DNA of 64,000 bases from Ectobacillus sp042610425 (GCF_042610425.1 NZ_JBGJZM010000003.1:62001-126000), one strand, 5' to 3'. Counted from the first letter of the stretch, positions 39,277 to 47,635 are shown. Notes: generated by a model not told the origin, from the sequence alone. Translations and numbers: made by a program.

Positions 39277-41562
39277 ATGGAGTCTATCATTTCAATTTCA
39301 GTTCGTTCATTAGTAGAGTATGTATATCGGAGCGGGAGTATTGATGCTGGTTTTCGGACGAGTTCGTCTCTTCATGAGGGGACGAGAGTGCATCAGAAAA
39401 TCCAGCGTACGTATGAGGAGCTGGATCAGAAGGAATGTTTTTTAGAAATCGATATGGCGTGTGAAAATCTTCCGTTTCATGTGGAAGGGCGATGCGATGG
39501 TCTGTTGTTTCGCGGGCAGGATGTAGTAATTGATGAGATTAAGTCTACGTCTGGGGATCTATCAGTTCTTGAAGAAAATTCGTATCCGGTTCACTGGGCG
39601 CAGGCGAAATGGTATGCCTATATGTATGCGACTGCGAAAAACGTAGAGCAGATGGTTGTACAATTAACGTATGTGCAGGTTCCGAGCGAAGAGCAGAAGA
39701 GCTTTCGACAGGTGTTGTCACACGATGAATTGGAAATGTTTGCAAAGAAAGTGCTGCAGCAGTATGCCCCGTATGGTGAATTGCTTCGCAAGCACCGAGC
39801 AAGGAGAACGAGTAGCATCCAGGCGTTAGCTTTTCCGTTTCCTACGTACCGACAAGGGCAACGAAAATTTGCTAGTGCTGTTTATAAGACGATTGTAGAT
39901 GAGAAAAATATTCTTGCCAAGGCACCTACCGGCATTGGAAAAACGATATCTACAACCTTTCCAGTAGTAAAGGCGATGGGAGAGGGGCTTATTCAGCGCT
40001 TGTTCTATGTGACTGCGAAAACGACAACACGTACTGCAGCTGAAGAAGCATGTAAGCTTATGAAAGATCATGGTCTTATCCTACATGCTGTAACCCTTAC
40101 AGCAAAGGATAAAATTTGTTTTAAGGAAGAAACGAGATGTCAAAAGGATTATTGTGAGTATGCAAATGGCTACTATGATCGAATCAATGAAGCAATTCTT
40201 GATGTTTTAGAGAACGAAACAATTATGGATCGTAATGTGATCGAACGGTATGCTAAGAAACATACGGTATGTCCGTTTGAATTTTCCGTGGATCTTGCGT
40301 ATGCAGCGGATGCGGTGATTTGTGATTACAATTATATCTATGATCCTCGCGTTTCATTCAAACGTTTGTTTGAAGAGCAGAAGCGACAAAGTGTTCTTCT
40401 CGTTGACGAGTCACACAATCTTGTGGACCGGGCGAGAGAGATGTTTTCAGCAGAACTGTACAAATCCTTATTTTTAGAGCTAAAGCGTAAATACAAGGGA
40501 ACAAATGACACGATATATAAAATTGCTCACAAACTCAATCAACATTTTATCGCACTACGAAAAAAAATCAGGGAACAAAAGCAAGTGGTAGAGAAAGAGC
40601 AGAATACAGAAATTCTTGCTTTATTAGAAGAATTTATTGTAGCAGCTGAGCAGGCGCTTCTGCATGCCACTGGCGAGGAACAAGCATTACTAGATTCCTT
40701 TTTTGCAGCGCAAAGTTATGTTCGCATCAGTAAGCTATATGATGAACGATTTGTCACGTATGTGGAATGCACTGGGAACGAGGTTCATTTGAAAATGTTT
40801 TGCTTAGATCCATCCTACTTATTGAATCAAGTTGCCAAAGGGTATCGTGCAAGCATCTATTTTTCTGCAACGTTAACTCCACTTTCTTATTTTCATCGGA
40901 TGCTAGGGTGCAAGGAAGAGGATTATACGCTTTCTGTACCTTCCCCTTTTGCAAAGGAGCAGTTGGACGTGTTTGTGCAAGCTTTGTCAACGCGGTATCA
41001 TGACCGCGACTATACGAAATCACATATTGTTCGTATGCTTAGAAATTTGCTTGCATCCAAGCCTCAAAACACCCTTATATTTTTCCCATCCTATCAATAT
41101 TTGCAGGCAGTGTATACACAGTTTGCAGAAGAAGATTCAGAATTTGTAACCATTGTCCAGTCTACATCTATGAAGGAAGAGGAGAGAGATGAATTTTTAG
41201 AAAGGTTTCAGCCGAGTTTAGATAAGCCGGTCGTTGGATTTGCTGTATTAGGTGGAGTGTTTTCAGAAGGGATTGATTTAAAGGGGGATCGTCTTAATAC
41301 GGTTGTCGTTGTTGGTGTTGGCTTGCCGCAGCTCTGTTTAGAAAGAGAAATCATAAAACAATATTTCCATACTACTGGCGCAAATGGATACAATTACTCC
41401 TATGTATATCCCGGGATGAACAAAGTGCAGCAAGCAGGCGGAAGACTGATTCGAACGGAGCAAGATACCGGCACTATCGTACTTGTAGATGATCGTTTCT
41501 TGAAAGAACCCTATGTATCGTTGCTGCCTGAGGAATGGCAGTCGTTTACCGTTATTTCGTAA
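39277..41562 (+). CDS. PD-(D/E)XK nuclease fused to XPD/DinG-type helicase
   Basis: A 761-residue fusion. Residues about 1-175 carry a Cas4/RecB-like nuclease pattern: GRCDGLLF (Asp74), then VVIDEIKST (Asp86, Glu87, Lys89) and a distal WAQAKWYAYMYA. The rest is a superfamily 2 XPD/Rad3-like helicase: QRKFASAVYKTI, Walker A KAPTGIGKTIST (about 215), four Cys typical of an iron-sulfur cluster (KICF, RCQKDYC, TVCPF, about 279-337), VDESHNLVDRA (DEAH-like, about 376), SATLTPLSYF and motif VI QAGGRLIRTEQDTG. It should unwind 5'-tailed DNA and may cut it, in repair or recombination. Widespread in Bacillus as a poorly studied helicase. GGGTGAT precedes ATG 39277. Confidence 0.85.
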   Translation: MESIISISVRSLVEYVYRSGSIDAGFRTSSSLHEGTRVHQKIQRTYEELDQKECFLEIDMACENLPFHVEGRCDGLLFRGQDVVIDEIKSTSGDLSVLEENSYPVHWAQAKWYAYMYATAKNVEQMVVQLTYVQVPSEEQKSFRQVLSHDELEMFAKKVLQQYAPYGELLRKHRARRTSSIQALAFPFPTYRQGQRKFASAVYKTIVDEKNILAKAPTGIGKTISTTFPVVKAMGEGLIQRLFYVTAKTTTRTAAEEACKLMKDHGLILHAVTLTAKDKICFKEETRCQKDYCEYANGYYDRINEAILDVLENETIMDRNVIERYAKKHTVCPFEFSVDLAYAADAVICDYNYIYDPRVSFKRLFEEQKRQSVLLVDESHNLVDRAREMFSAELYKSLFLELKRKYKGTNDTIYKIAHKLNQHFIALRKKIREQKQVVEKEQNTEILALLEEFIVAAEQALLHATGEEQALLDSFFAAQSYVRISKLYDERFVTYVECTGNEVHLKMFCLDPSYLLNQVAKGYRASIYFSATLTPLSYFHRMLGCKEEDYTLSVPSPFAKEQLDVFVQALSTRYHDRDYTKSHIVRMLRNLLASKPQNTLIFFPSYQYLQAVYTQFAEEDSEFVTIVQSTSMKEEERDEFLERFQPSLDKPVVGFAVLGGVFSEGIDLKGDRLNTVVVVGVGLPQLCLEREIIKQYFHTTGANGYNYSYVYPGMNKVQQAGGRLIRTEQDTGTIVLVDDRFLKEPYVSLLPEEWQSFTVIS

Positions 41563-41667
41563 CGTTTCTACTCTGTAAAGTGCAGTTTGTTTGGTGTTCA
41601 AGTGGTATTGCTATACAATACGAAGTAGGATTGTTTTTTGGATAAATGAGAAAAATGGGGTGGAAGC

Positions 41668-42630
41668 ATGAGCGAAACAGAACAAACTAGAGAGCTTGCA
41701 ACCTTCGCAGGCGGTTGTTTTTGGTGCATGGTTAAACCGTTTGATGAAATAGATGGTATTATAAAAATCGTGTCTGGCTATACAGGTGGTCACAAGGAAA
41801 ATCCAACATACAAGGAAGTATGTTCGGAAACAACAGGACACTACGAGGCTGTACAAATTACATTTGATCCGAGCCGGATGTCTTATGACGAGCTTCTTGA
41901 GATGTATTGGCGTCAAATCGATCCAACTGATGCGGGAGGTCAATTTCACGACCGTGGTGAATCATATCAAACCGTAATTTTCTACCATAATGAAGAACAA
42001 CGTCAGAAGGCAGAAGCTTCTAAAATTGCGCTAGCGGAAAGCAGCCGTTTTCAAAAACCGATTGCAACGAAAATCCTCCCAGCAAAGCCTTTTTATGAGG
42101 CAGAAGATTATCATCAAGACTACTATAAGAAAAATCCATTTCGCTATGGCTTATATCGAAAAGGATCAGGCCGAGATGCGTTTATAAAGAAGCATTGGGA
42201 GTTAAATAAAGAGCATTTAAAAAGTAAACTTACTGAAATGCAGTATAATGTTACACAAGAAAACGGAACGGAGCCTCCTTTTCAAAATGAATTTTGGAAC
42301 GAACACAGAGAAGGTTTATATGTAGAAATCATTTCAGGTGAACCGTTATTTAGCTCACGAGATAAATTTGATAGCGGATGTGGATGGCCAAGTTTCACCA
42401 AGCCGGTTATGGATGCAAGTGTCAAGGAAAACATGGATATCAGTCATAGAATGGTCCGTACGGAAGTGCGTAGTAAAGAAGGAGATTCGCATCTCGGTCA
42501 TGTATTTGAAGATGGACCAAAGGACCGAGGCGGACTTCGCTATTGCATTAATTCTGCTGCCCTTCGCTTCATTCCAAAAGAAGAGTTAGAAAAAGAAGGA
42601 TACGGGGATTTTCTCATTTTATTTAAATAA
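41668..42630 (+). CDS. msrAB: Bifunctional methionine sulfoxide reductase MsrAB
   Basis: A 320-residue fusion of both methionine sulfoxide reductases. MsrA is N-terminal: GGCFWCMVKPFDEIDGI with catalytic Cys17, GYTGGHKENPTYKEVCSETT and GQFHDRGESYQT. MsrB occupies about 190-320: SGCGWPSFTKPV, VRSKEGDSHLGHVFEDGP and the catalytic RYCINSAALRFI. The CxxC pairs that bind zinc in many MsrB are absent, a common variant. Together they repair S- and R-sulfoxides of methionine after oxidative damage. Start ATG 41668. Two terminator hairpins follow. Confidence 0.95.
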   Translation: MSETEQTRELATFAGGCFWCMVKPFDEIDGIIKIVSGYTGGHKENPTYKEVCSETTGHYEAVQITFDPSRMSYDELLEMYWRQIDPTDAGGQFHDRGESYQTVIFYHNEEQRQKAEASKIALAESSRFQKPIATKILPAKPFYEAEDYHQDYYKKNPFRYGLYRKGSGRDAFIKKHWELNKEHLKSKLTEMQYNVTQENGTEPPFQNEFWNEHREGLYVEIISGEPLFSSRDKFDSGCGWPSFTKPVMDASVKENMDISHRMVRTEVRSKEGDSHLGHVFEDGPKDRGGLRYCINSAALRFIPKEELEKEGYGDFLILFK

Positions 42631-42642
42631 TGAAAGCGTGAG

Positions 42643-42668
42643 GCCGAGATGATAATCTCGGCTTTTTA
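42643..42668 (+). terminator. Terminator 1 of msrAB
   Basis: GCCGAGAT-GATA-ATCTCGGC followed by TTTTTATA. Confidence 0.88.
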
Positions 42669-42676
42669 TATAGGAA

Positions 42677-42702
42677 GATGTCACGTTTGTGGCATCTTTT
42701 TT
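42677..42702 (+). terminator. Terminator 2 of msrAB
   Basis: GATGTCAC-GTTT-GTGGCATC (one T-G pair) followed by six T, only 8 nt after the first. Confidence 0.75.
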
Positions 42703-42723
42703 AGTAATGAAATTTCTAATCTA

Positions 42724-42756
42724 AAAGTCATGAAATAGACGGATAAAGTCATGACT
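42724..42756. promoter_or_regulatory. Direct repeat AAAGTCATGA, 21 bp apart
   Basis: AAAGTCATGA occurs at 42724-42733 and 42745-42754, two helical turns apart. The second copy is part of the 10-bp palindrome AGTCATGACT. It lies about 70-100 bp upstream of the DUF1700 gene, a position suited to a regulator binding near the promoter. Confidence 0.4.
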
Positions 42757-42824
42757 CCTTGCACTATGTAACAGGGTCTCTTTTTTATATCATACAGTAA
42801 GAAAGAGAGAAGGGGAGAGATACA

Positions 42825-43331
42825 ATGAGCAAGGAGGAAATGCGGGCAATTATCGAAAGACGGTTAGCTGAGGCATCAATGGATGATAAAAACCGAGTAA
42901 TTTCGTTATATGAGGATTTGTATGAAACAGCTTTAGCGAAGGGGAAGGAAGAAGAAGAGATTATGAAGGAACTGGGGTTACAAGTGGTGGCAGTGCCGAA
43001 ACAGCCTCCTTCGCTAGCGAAAAAAATAGGAATTGGTATGGGATTATTTCTCTTTAATGTGATGGTTGCACTCGTTCCAGCCATTATGTTGGTATCCATT
43101 TATCTTTCCCTTTGGACCGTAGCGGTAGCTTGCATAATTGGTGCTGTGACTTTGCTTATTTCTCTTTTTTTCATTCATGACATGGATATTATGCAATCTC
43201 TTTTTATCTCGATGCTTATGAGTGGCTTAGGCATGTTGCTAGTTGTTGCACTCATTTTTATAGGAGAATTATTGTATAGAGGTGTTCGACTCTATTTTGG
43301 ATTCCATATGAAAATGATGAGAGGAGAATAA
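42825..43331 (+). CDS. DUF1700-like HAAS-domain membrane protein
   Basis: A 168-residue protein. The first 65 residues are a charged helical domain (SKEEMRAIIERRLAEASMDD, EEEEIMKELGL) like the HAAS/DUF1700 signal module. Three hydrophobic segments follow (about 68-92, 95-115, 122-148). Such proteins normally sit between a PadR regulator and a DUF4097 protein and act in envelope-stress modules. The DUF4097 partner follows after 2 nt, but no PadR gene precedes it here. GGGGAG lies before ATG 42825. Confidence 0.72.
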   Translation: MSKEEMRAIIERRLAEASMDDKNRVISLYEDLYETALAKGKEEEEIMKELGLQVVAVPKQPPSLAKKIGIGMGLFLFNVMVALVPAIMLVSIYLSLWTVAVACIIGAVTLLISLFFIHDMDIMQSLFISMLMSGLGMLLVVALIFIGELLYRGVRLYFGFHMKMMRGE

Positions 43332-43333
43332 AG

Positions 43334-44170
43334 ATGATAAAACAGATAGTGATTGCGGCGGGAATTTTAGTAGGTGTTGGTGCAGTTGGATTAGCTTTAA
43401 CAGGTGGTATAAACAAAGGAATGAACCTTACACAAACAACAAATCTATTTGATCAAAGAAAATCAATAGATGGTGCGATGATTACGCAAATAAAGACAAA
43501 TGTTAGTTCGGCGGATGTTCATATCGTACCAGGGAATTCAGATAAAGTGGAGGCTCATTATTACGGAAAGGGAAATAAATCGGCTGTGGATGCCATGAGA
43601 TTTGATGTGGAACAAAAAGGAGAAGAGGTCATCATTACTGTAATGCCAAATAGTTTTACTTGGTTTCTAAATATGGATGCACAGCTTGATGTATCACTTC
43701 CTGAGAAACAATATAAGCAACTTCATAGTTCCACATCTAGTGGAACCTTGCAGATAGAACGATTGAAATTTGATAACGTGCAGGCAGACACTTCATCTGG
43801 AAACATTGAGATTTCAGATGTTACGAGTAGTAGCATGAGTTTGCACTCCTCTTCTGGTAATGTAAATGGAAAGAATGTTACGGGTGACATAAAAAGTGAT
43901 GTGAGTTCGGGTAATACGACCTTTACACTTAGTACATTACAGCAAAATATGGATATTCATTCTTCAAGTGGAAATGTGAAAGTTGATCTAGCGCAAGAAC
44001 CTACGACTATGCGTATGGATTACGAGGGAAGCTCTGGCGTGGGGAATGTGGCATTATCCATGAATTATGATATAAAGTCTGAAAAAAAGATTAAAGGTCA
44101 AATGGGAGACGGAAAGTATATCGTAAAGGTGCGAATAAGTTCAGGTGATTTTTCTCTTACTACAAAATAA
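43334..44170 (+). CDS. DUF4097-family beta-helix protein (YvlB-like)
   Basis: A 278-residue protein with an N-terminal hydrophobic anchor (about 4-24) and a repetitive beta-rich remainder. The recurring SSG motifs (TSSGTLQIERLKFDN, TSSGNIEISDVT, SSSGNVNGKNVTGD, VSSGNTTFTLS, HSSSGNVKVDL), spaced about 20 residues apart, are the hallmark of the DUF4097 beta-helix, as in LiaG and YvlB. It probably sits on the outer face of the membrane. The ATG is 2 nt after the DUF1700 stop, with AGAGGAG inside the end of that gene, so the two are coupled. Proposed role in envelope-stress sensing is inferred from relatives. Confidence 0.8.
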   Translation: MIKQIVIAAGILVGVGAVGLALTGGINKGMNLTQTTNLFDQRKSIDGAMITQIKTNVSSADVHIVPGNSDKVEAHYYGKGNKSAVDAMRFDVEQKGEEVIITVMPNSFTWFLNMDAQLDVSLPEKQYKQLHSSTSSGTLQIERLKFDNVQADTSSGNIEISDVTSSSMSLHSSSGNVNGKNVTGDIKSDVSSGNTTFTLSTLQQNMDIHSSSGNVKVDLAQEPTTMRMDYEGSSGVGNVALSMNYDIKSEKKIKGQMGDGKYIVKVRISSGDFSLTTK

Positions 44171-44231
44171 TAGCTGAAGAACCCGTGGCTTCGTTACATA
44201 GTGCAATTTATGGATCCCTTTCGAAGGGCTA

Positions 44232-44618
44232 TCAAATAATCCGTTTCGCACCAACATACATTCGTTTCCAATAGGAATGAAAGGGAGAAATCATAACCAT
44301 TTTTCCTTCTTGGTACGTATGAAGTAAATTGGTTCCTCCTATATAAATGGCAACATGTCCAATATTTTCGATTCCCGATTTGTCTTGCCTTTGCTTCGTT
44401 TTAAAAAATATGAGATCACCAGCCTGTATTTTCCAAAGGGGAACCGATTGTCCCTTTTGAAATTGTTGCCTGGAACTTCTAGGAAGTAGAATCCCATTTG
44501 CTCCAAATACATATTGCGTAAATGAACTGCAGTCGAAGGTATCCGCTTGAAAAGCGGGAGCATTTCGTAAGTAAGGTGTACCTAAATATAATAATCCAGT
44601 CAAAACGATCCGATTCAT
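44232..44618 (-). CDS. Stand-alone NlpC/P60 cysteine peptidase
   Basis: A 128-residue protein that is essentially only the NlpC/P60 catalytic domain. FDCSSFTQYVF carries the catalytic Cys30, NIGHVAIYIGG the His88, and LLHTYQEG supplies the third polar residue (His100). GDLIFFK is another family mark. The N-terminus (IVLTGLLYLGTPYL) belongs to the first helix rather than a clear signal peptide, and no SH3 or LysM targeting domain exists. These enzymes hydrolyse gamma-D-Glu-diamino acid bonds in peptidoglycan peptides; an intracellular or alternative role is possible. GGAGG is 9 nt before ATG 44618. Confidence 0.83.
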   Translation of the reverse strand: MNRIVLTGLLYLGTPYLRNAPAFQADTFDCSSFTQYVFGANGILLPRSSRQQFQKGQSVPLWKIQAGDLIFFKTKQRQDKSGIENIGHVAIYIGGTNLLHTYQEGKMVMISPFHSYWKRMYVGAKRII

Positions 44619-44856
44619 TTATATAAACCTCCCGTATTATCTTATTCAGAGAGAGGGTAATAGGAGTGGGGTAATGTAGAAAAACGTCAAAAAATAAGAT
44701 GCATAGGGAAAACTTATCATCTTATTGCTGAAAAATATTCCTTAATATGTCTATTTCCACGGAAATAATACAAAAAACTGCAGTATTATCTTTTCTATTC
44801 ATACTTTGCATGGCTTTATCTCATACTAAGGTGAATCTTCTAGCAAAGGAGTGAAC

Positions 44857-45018
44857 ATGATGGGAAGAGGAAAGTCGTTTCATCATAAGAAGAAAGGACA
44901 CGCACCGCAAATGCCAAAAGATAGTTTTCTCGAGAAAGATGTAGAGAAGAATAATTTGGAGGATTTGCCGGACGTTGTGACGATCGAAACATACAAGAAT
45001 AGCTTAAGAAAAGGATAA
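44857..45018 (+). CDS. Small basic/acidic protein, possibly YfhD-related
   Basis: A 53-codon gene. The basic start MMGRGKSFHHKKKGHAPQMP recalls the YfhD family (MGR...QTPK pattern), but the acidic middle (EKDVEKNNLEDLPDVVTIET) does not clearly fit, so the relation is tentative. AAAGGAG lies 5 nt before ATG 44857 and 8 nt before a second ATG at 44860. No hydrophobic segment. A hairpin follows 19 nt after the stop, and then the fourth 52-bp repeat array. Confidence 0.55.
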   Translation: MMGRGKSFHHKKKGHAPQMPKDSFLEKDVEKNNLEDLPDVVTIETYKNSLRKG

Positions 45019-45037
45019 AGTCACTGCCTGAAAAGGG

Positions 45038-45069
45038 GGCCACTGAAGAAGCACCATGTTTCAGTGGCC
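45038..45069 (+). terminator. Hairpin after the small gene
   Basis: GGCCACTGAA with TTCAGTGGCC, 12-nt loop. The T tract is poor (TCATTC), so termination may be weak. Confidence 0.6.
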
Positions 45070-45109
45070 TCATTCATGAGTTAGGAAGGGAACAATATAG
45101 TGGGATTGT

Positions 45110-45317
45110 GCCCGAAAACAAGAGAAAAGCGGAATAGCGGTAAAAAAAGAGCCCGGATTGTGCCCGGAAACAAGAGAAAAGCGGAATAGCGGTAAAAAAA
45201 GAGCCCGGATTGTGCCCGGAAACAAGAGAAAAGCGGAATAGCGGTAAAAAAAGAGCCCAGATTATGTCCGAAAACAAGAGAAAAGCAGAATAGCGGTAAC
45301 AAAAAGAGCATAGATTG
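45110..45317. repeat. 52-bp tandem repeat array, locus D (4 units)
   Basis: Units start at 45110, 45162, 45214 and 45266, exactly 52 bp apart, with a fragment of a fifth. The second and third are virtually identical. The core reads GCCCGGAAACAAGAGAAAAG, then CGGAATAGCGGTAAAAAAAG, then AGCCCGGATTGT. The sequence differs from locus A but keeps the frame GCCCG-AAACRAGRRAA-GCGGTAA-AAAG-GATTG. Minus-strand reading has no stop triplets in the unit. Confidence 0.95.
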
Positions 45318-45393
45318 CACCACAAAGAGAAGGTTCCGTCGCATCTATTATCGAAGTCCGTGCTTTGTTTGACAGAAACCAACCTTGGGAGCC

Positions 45394-45588
45394 TTATTTA
45401 TTAATTTCTTGGACTCTTCCTACTTGTCCGTCTTGTAGACGCACTTTAATGCCATGCGGATGAAATGAGGAGTTAGTAAGAATATCTTTTACAATTCCGC
45501 TTGTTAGCTTCCCGGTTCGTTGGTCTTGCTTGAGGACGATTTGAACAGAAAGACCAGGAGTAATATCTTTTCGGTTTTGTCCGTTCAT
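45394..45588 (-). CDS. ywbE: YwbE family protein
   Basis: A 64-residue protein that matches the YwbE/DUF2196 family along its whole length: NGQNRKDITPGLSVQIVLKQ, DQRTGKLTSGIVKDILTNSS and HPHGIKVRLQDGQVGRVQ. The fold is a small beta-barrel; the function is unknown, and an RNA-binding role has been guessed from the fold. The ATG immediately follows the stop codon of the upstream small gene (TAAATG), so the two are co-translated. Confidence 0.9.
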   Translation of the reverse strand: MNGQNRKDITPGLSVQIVLKQDQRTGKLTSGIVKDILTNSSFHPHGIKVRLQDGQVGRVQEINK

Positions 45589-45780
45589 TTACATTCCTGT
45601 CTTTCTACGTTGATTATTTGGTTTTTTTGTGCGCTGACTTGACATGCTTTTCGTCTTTTGGGAACCCTGTAGGCTAGCTTTTGTATTGCCTTGGTTTTGC
45701 TTTTTGCTTTCCAATCGTTGCTTCATGATTTCCTGTAAGCTGACTTTCTTACCTTGTTCGTTATGATCTGTATTTGACAT
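45589..45780 (-). CDS. Small Lys/Gln-rich protein upstream of ywbE
   Basis: A 63-residue very basic, low-complexity protein (VSLQEIMKQRLESKKQNQG, then SQRTKKPNNQRRKTGM). No domain is recognised. The N-terminal dozen residues could form a short helix, and the rest is probably disordered. AAGGAG precedes ATG 45780. It abuts ywbE, and both are small and basic or RNA-binding-like, so a shared role in RNA or ribosome handling is possible but unproven. Confidence 0.65.
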   Translation of the reverse strand: MSNTDHNEQGKKVSLQEIMKQRLESKKQNQGNTKASLQGSQKTKSMSSQRTKKPNNQRRKTGM

Positions 45781-45907
45781 AAAGTGTAATCTCCTTCAAA
45801 GATATGATAGAGGATAATTATAATATAAAATGTGATATAAAGCTATTTGAGGAGAAAAATACAACAAATAGATAGTAAGGAAGGACGTATTCCGGAATAA
45901 CGGAATT

Positions 45908-45962
45908 TTCCAGAATAGTGGAAGAAAACATTGTTTTTTTCCGCTATTCTGGAATTTTTTTT
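45908..45962 (+). terminator. Terminator-like hairpin or enhancer inverted repeat
   Basis: TTCCAGAATAGTGGAA (45908-45923) pairs with TTCCGCTATTCTGGAA (45939-45954), followed by eight T. No plus-strand gene lies upstream. Preceding words ATTCCGGAATAACGGAA repeat parts of the arms. It could end an unseen transcript or serve as upstream activator site for the sigma-54 promoter. Confidence 0.5.
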
Positions 45963-46062
45963 GTGAATAATACTTAAAACGAATGCTTTCATTGTATTTA
46001 TATTCCATATTTACAAATAAATTTAAAGGAAAAAGATGTTTATTTTTTCAATTTAGAAAATG

Positions 46063-46078
46063 TGGCATACTACTTGCT
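46063..46078 (+). promoter_or_regulatory. Sigma-54 (-24/-12) promoter of the ketone-body operon
   Basis: TGGCAT-ACTAC-TTGCT matches the SigL consensus TGGCAC-N5-TTGCW with one change. It lies 120 bp before the permease start. A sigma-54 activator is encoded right behind the operon, which supports the call strongly. Confidence 0.88.
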
Positions 46079-46198
46079 TTATTAACGGGCGGGAGTACTT
46101 ACATACATAGAGAGGAGAGTAGTGTGTTTAATAATATGCAAACGGTTACTTCTTTGCAAATATTCATTTACTATTCTGGTTCATAAAGGGGGATTCTT

Positions 46199-47635
46199 GT
46201 GGAAATAGTCATTATATTACTTGCTCTTAGTCTGTTAATGTTCGTAGCGTATCGAGGGTTTTCCGTTATTTTATTTGCTCCGATTTGTGCGCTTTTTGCA
46301 GTTTTATTAACGAATCCTGAATTTGTTCTTCCGTTCTTTTCTAATGTGTTCATGGAGAAGATGGTTGGATTTATTAAATCCTATTTTCCAATTTTCTTAC
46401 TCGGTGCGATCTTCGGTAAGGTAGTGGAAATGTCGGGTATAGCAGAATCAATTGCAAAAACCATTGTGCAACTAGTGGGTACAAAGCGTGCTATTTTGGC
46501 CATTGTATTAATGGGAGCCATTTTAACATATAGTGGTGTGAGCTTATTCGTTGTTGTGTTTGCTGTGTATCCATTTGCAGTGAATCTGTTTCGGGAAGGT
46601 AATATACCGAAACGTCTAATTCCAGGAACGATTGCTTTAGGTGCATTTACTTTTACGATGGATGCACTGCCTGGGACACCACAAATTCAAAACGTAATTC
46701 CGACTACATTTTTTAAAACGAATATTTATGCTGCTCCAACTTTAGGGATCATAGGAGCCGTTTTTGTTCTTAGTTTAGGATTATGGTATTTGGAATCTCG
46801 TCGTAAAAAAGCTGAGAAGATGGGTGAAGGGTATTACGGATTTGAGGGAGCGGAAATTGCTGCTTCTCAGGAAGCAGCCGTTCAAACCGAGCCATCCCTT
46901 TCACCTTCCACACAAACGAGCGTGGTCCGTCAGGTTTTTGCGTTTGTACCGCTTATACTAGTGGGCGTAATGAATAAGATATTTACCGTCTATCTTCCGA
47001 TATGGTATCCGAAGGGATTTAACTTTGAGGCTATTGGACTGAAAGCCTTTGGAAAAGTTGATATTTCTGCTGTCGGAGCTATTTGGTCTTTAGAAATGGC
47101 GTTGTTAATTGGGATTATCACAACGATTTTGTATAACTGGAAGCAGATTAAGGTTGATTTCCAAACGGGTATTAACGCAAGTATTGCTGGCGCCTTGCTA
47201 GCGGCTATGAATACGGGTGCTGAGTATGGATTTGGAGGAGTCATCTCATCTCTTCCAGGATTCAGTGTCATCAGTAAGGGAATCGGGGGAACCTTTACGA
47301 ATCCGCTCGTTAACGGAGCTGTTACGACTACCGTTCTAGCTGGTGTTACGGGATCTGCTTCAGGTGGTATGGGGATTGCACTTAGTGCGATGTCTGAAAA
47401 ATATTTACAGGCTATTCAGACCTTTCATATTCCACCTGAAGTAATGCACCGCGTAATTTCGATGGCTTCAGGCGGTATGGATACACTTCCGCACAACGGA
47501 GCGGTTATTACACTGCTTGCGGTAACCGGTTTAACACATCGTCAGTCGTACCGTGATATTTTCGCCATTACCATCTTTAAAACATTAGCAGTTTTCTTTA
47601 TCATCGCTGTGCATAGCATCACAGGGATTGTATAA
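46199..47635 (+). CDS. GntP-family permease (YxjC-like), probably 3-hydroxybutyrate/acetoacetate
   Basis: A 478-residue permease with about 12-14 TM helices of the gluconate:H+ symporter superfamily: MVGFIKSYFPIFLLGAIFGK, TYSGVSLFVVVFAVYPFA, TFTMDALPGTPQIQNVIPTT and ASGGMDTLPHNGAVITLLAV. The gene order permease-scoA-scoB-dehydrogenase matches B. subtilis yxjC-scoA-scoB-yxjF, which implies uptake of 3-hydroxybutyrate or acetoacetate. A hydrophilic loop of about 40 residues (205-245) separates the halves. Start GTG at 46199 after AAAGGGGG. First gene of a sigma-54-dependent operon. Confidence 0.87.
   Translation: MEIVIILLALSLLMFVAYRGFSVILFAPICALFAVLLTNPEFVLPFFSNVFMEKMVGFIKSYFPIFLLGAIFGKVVEMSGIAESIAKTIVQLVGTKRAILAIVLMGAILTYSGVSLFVVVFAVYPFAVNLFREGNIPKRLIPGTIALGAFTFTMDALPGTPQIQNVIPTTFFKTNIYAAPTLGIIGAVFVLSLGLWYLESRRKKAEKMGEGYYGFEGAEIAASQEAAVQTEPSLSPSTQTSVVRQVFAFVPLILVGVMNKIFTVYLPIWYPKGFNFEAIGLKAFGKVDISAVGAIWSLEMALLIGIITTILYNWKQIKVDFQTGINASIAGALLAAMNTGAEYGFGGVISSLPGFSVISKGIGGTFTNPLVNGAVTTTVLAGVTGSASGGMGIALSAMSEKYLQAIQTFHIPPEVMHRVISMASGGMDTLPHNGAVITLLAVTGLTHRQSYRDIFAITIFKTLAVFFIIAVHSITGIV

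Larger units (their letters stand above)
45781..46198. other. Divergent control region of ywbE operon and ketone-body operon
   Basis: This 418-bp stretch holds no convincing gene (a 67-codon frame at 45983-46186 lacks a ribosome binding site). It contains a hairpin/inverted-repeat block at 45890-45962 and a sigma-54 promoter at 46063. The block lies 110-170 bp upstream of the -24 box, where enhancer sites for sigma-54 activators normally sit. Confidence 0.7.
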
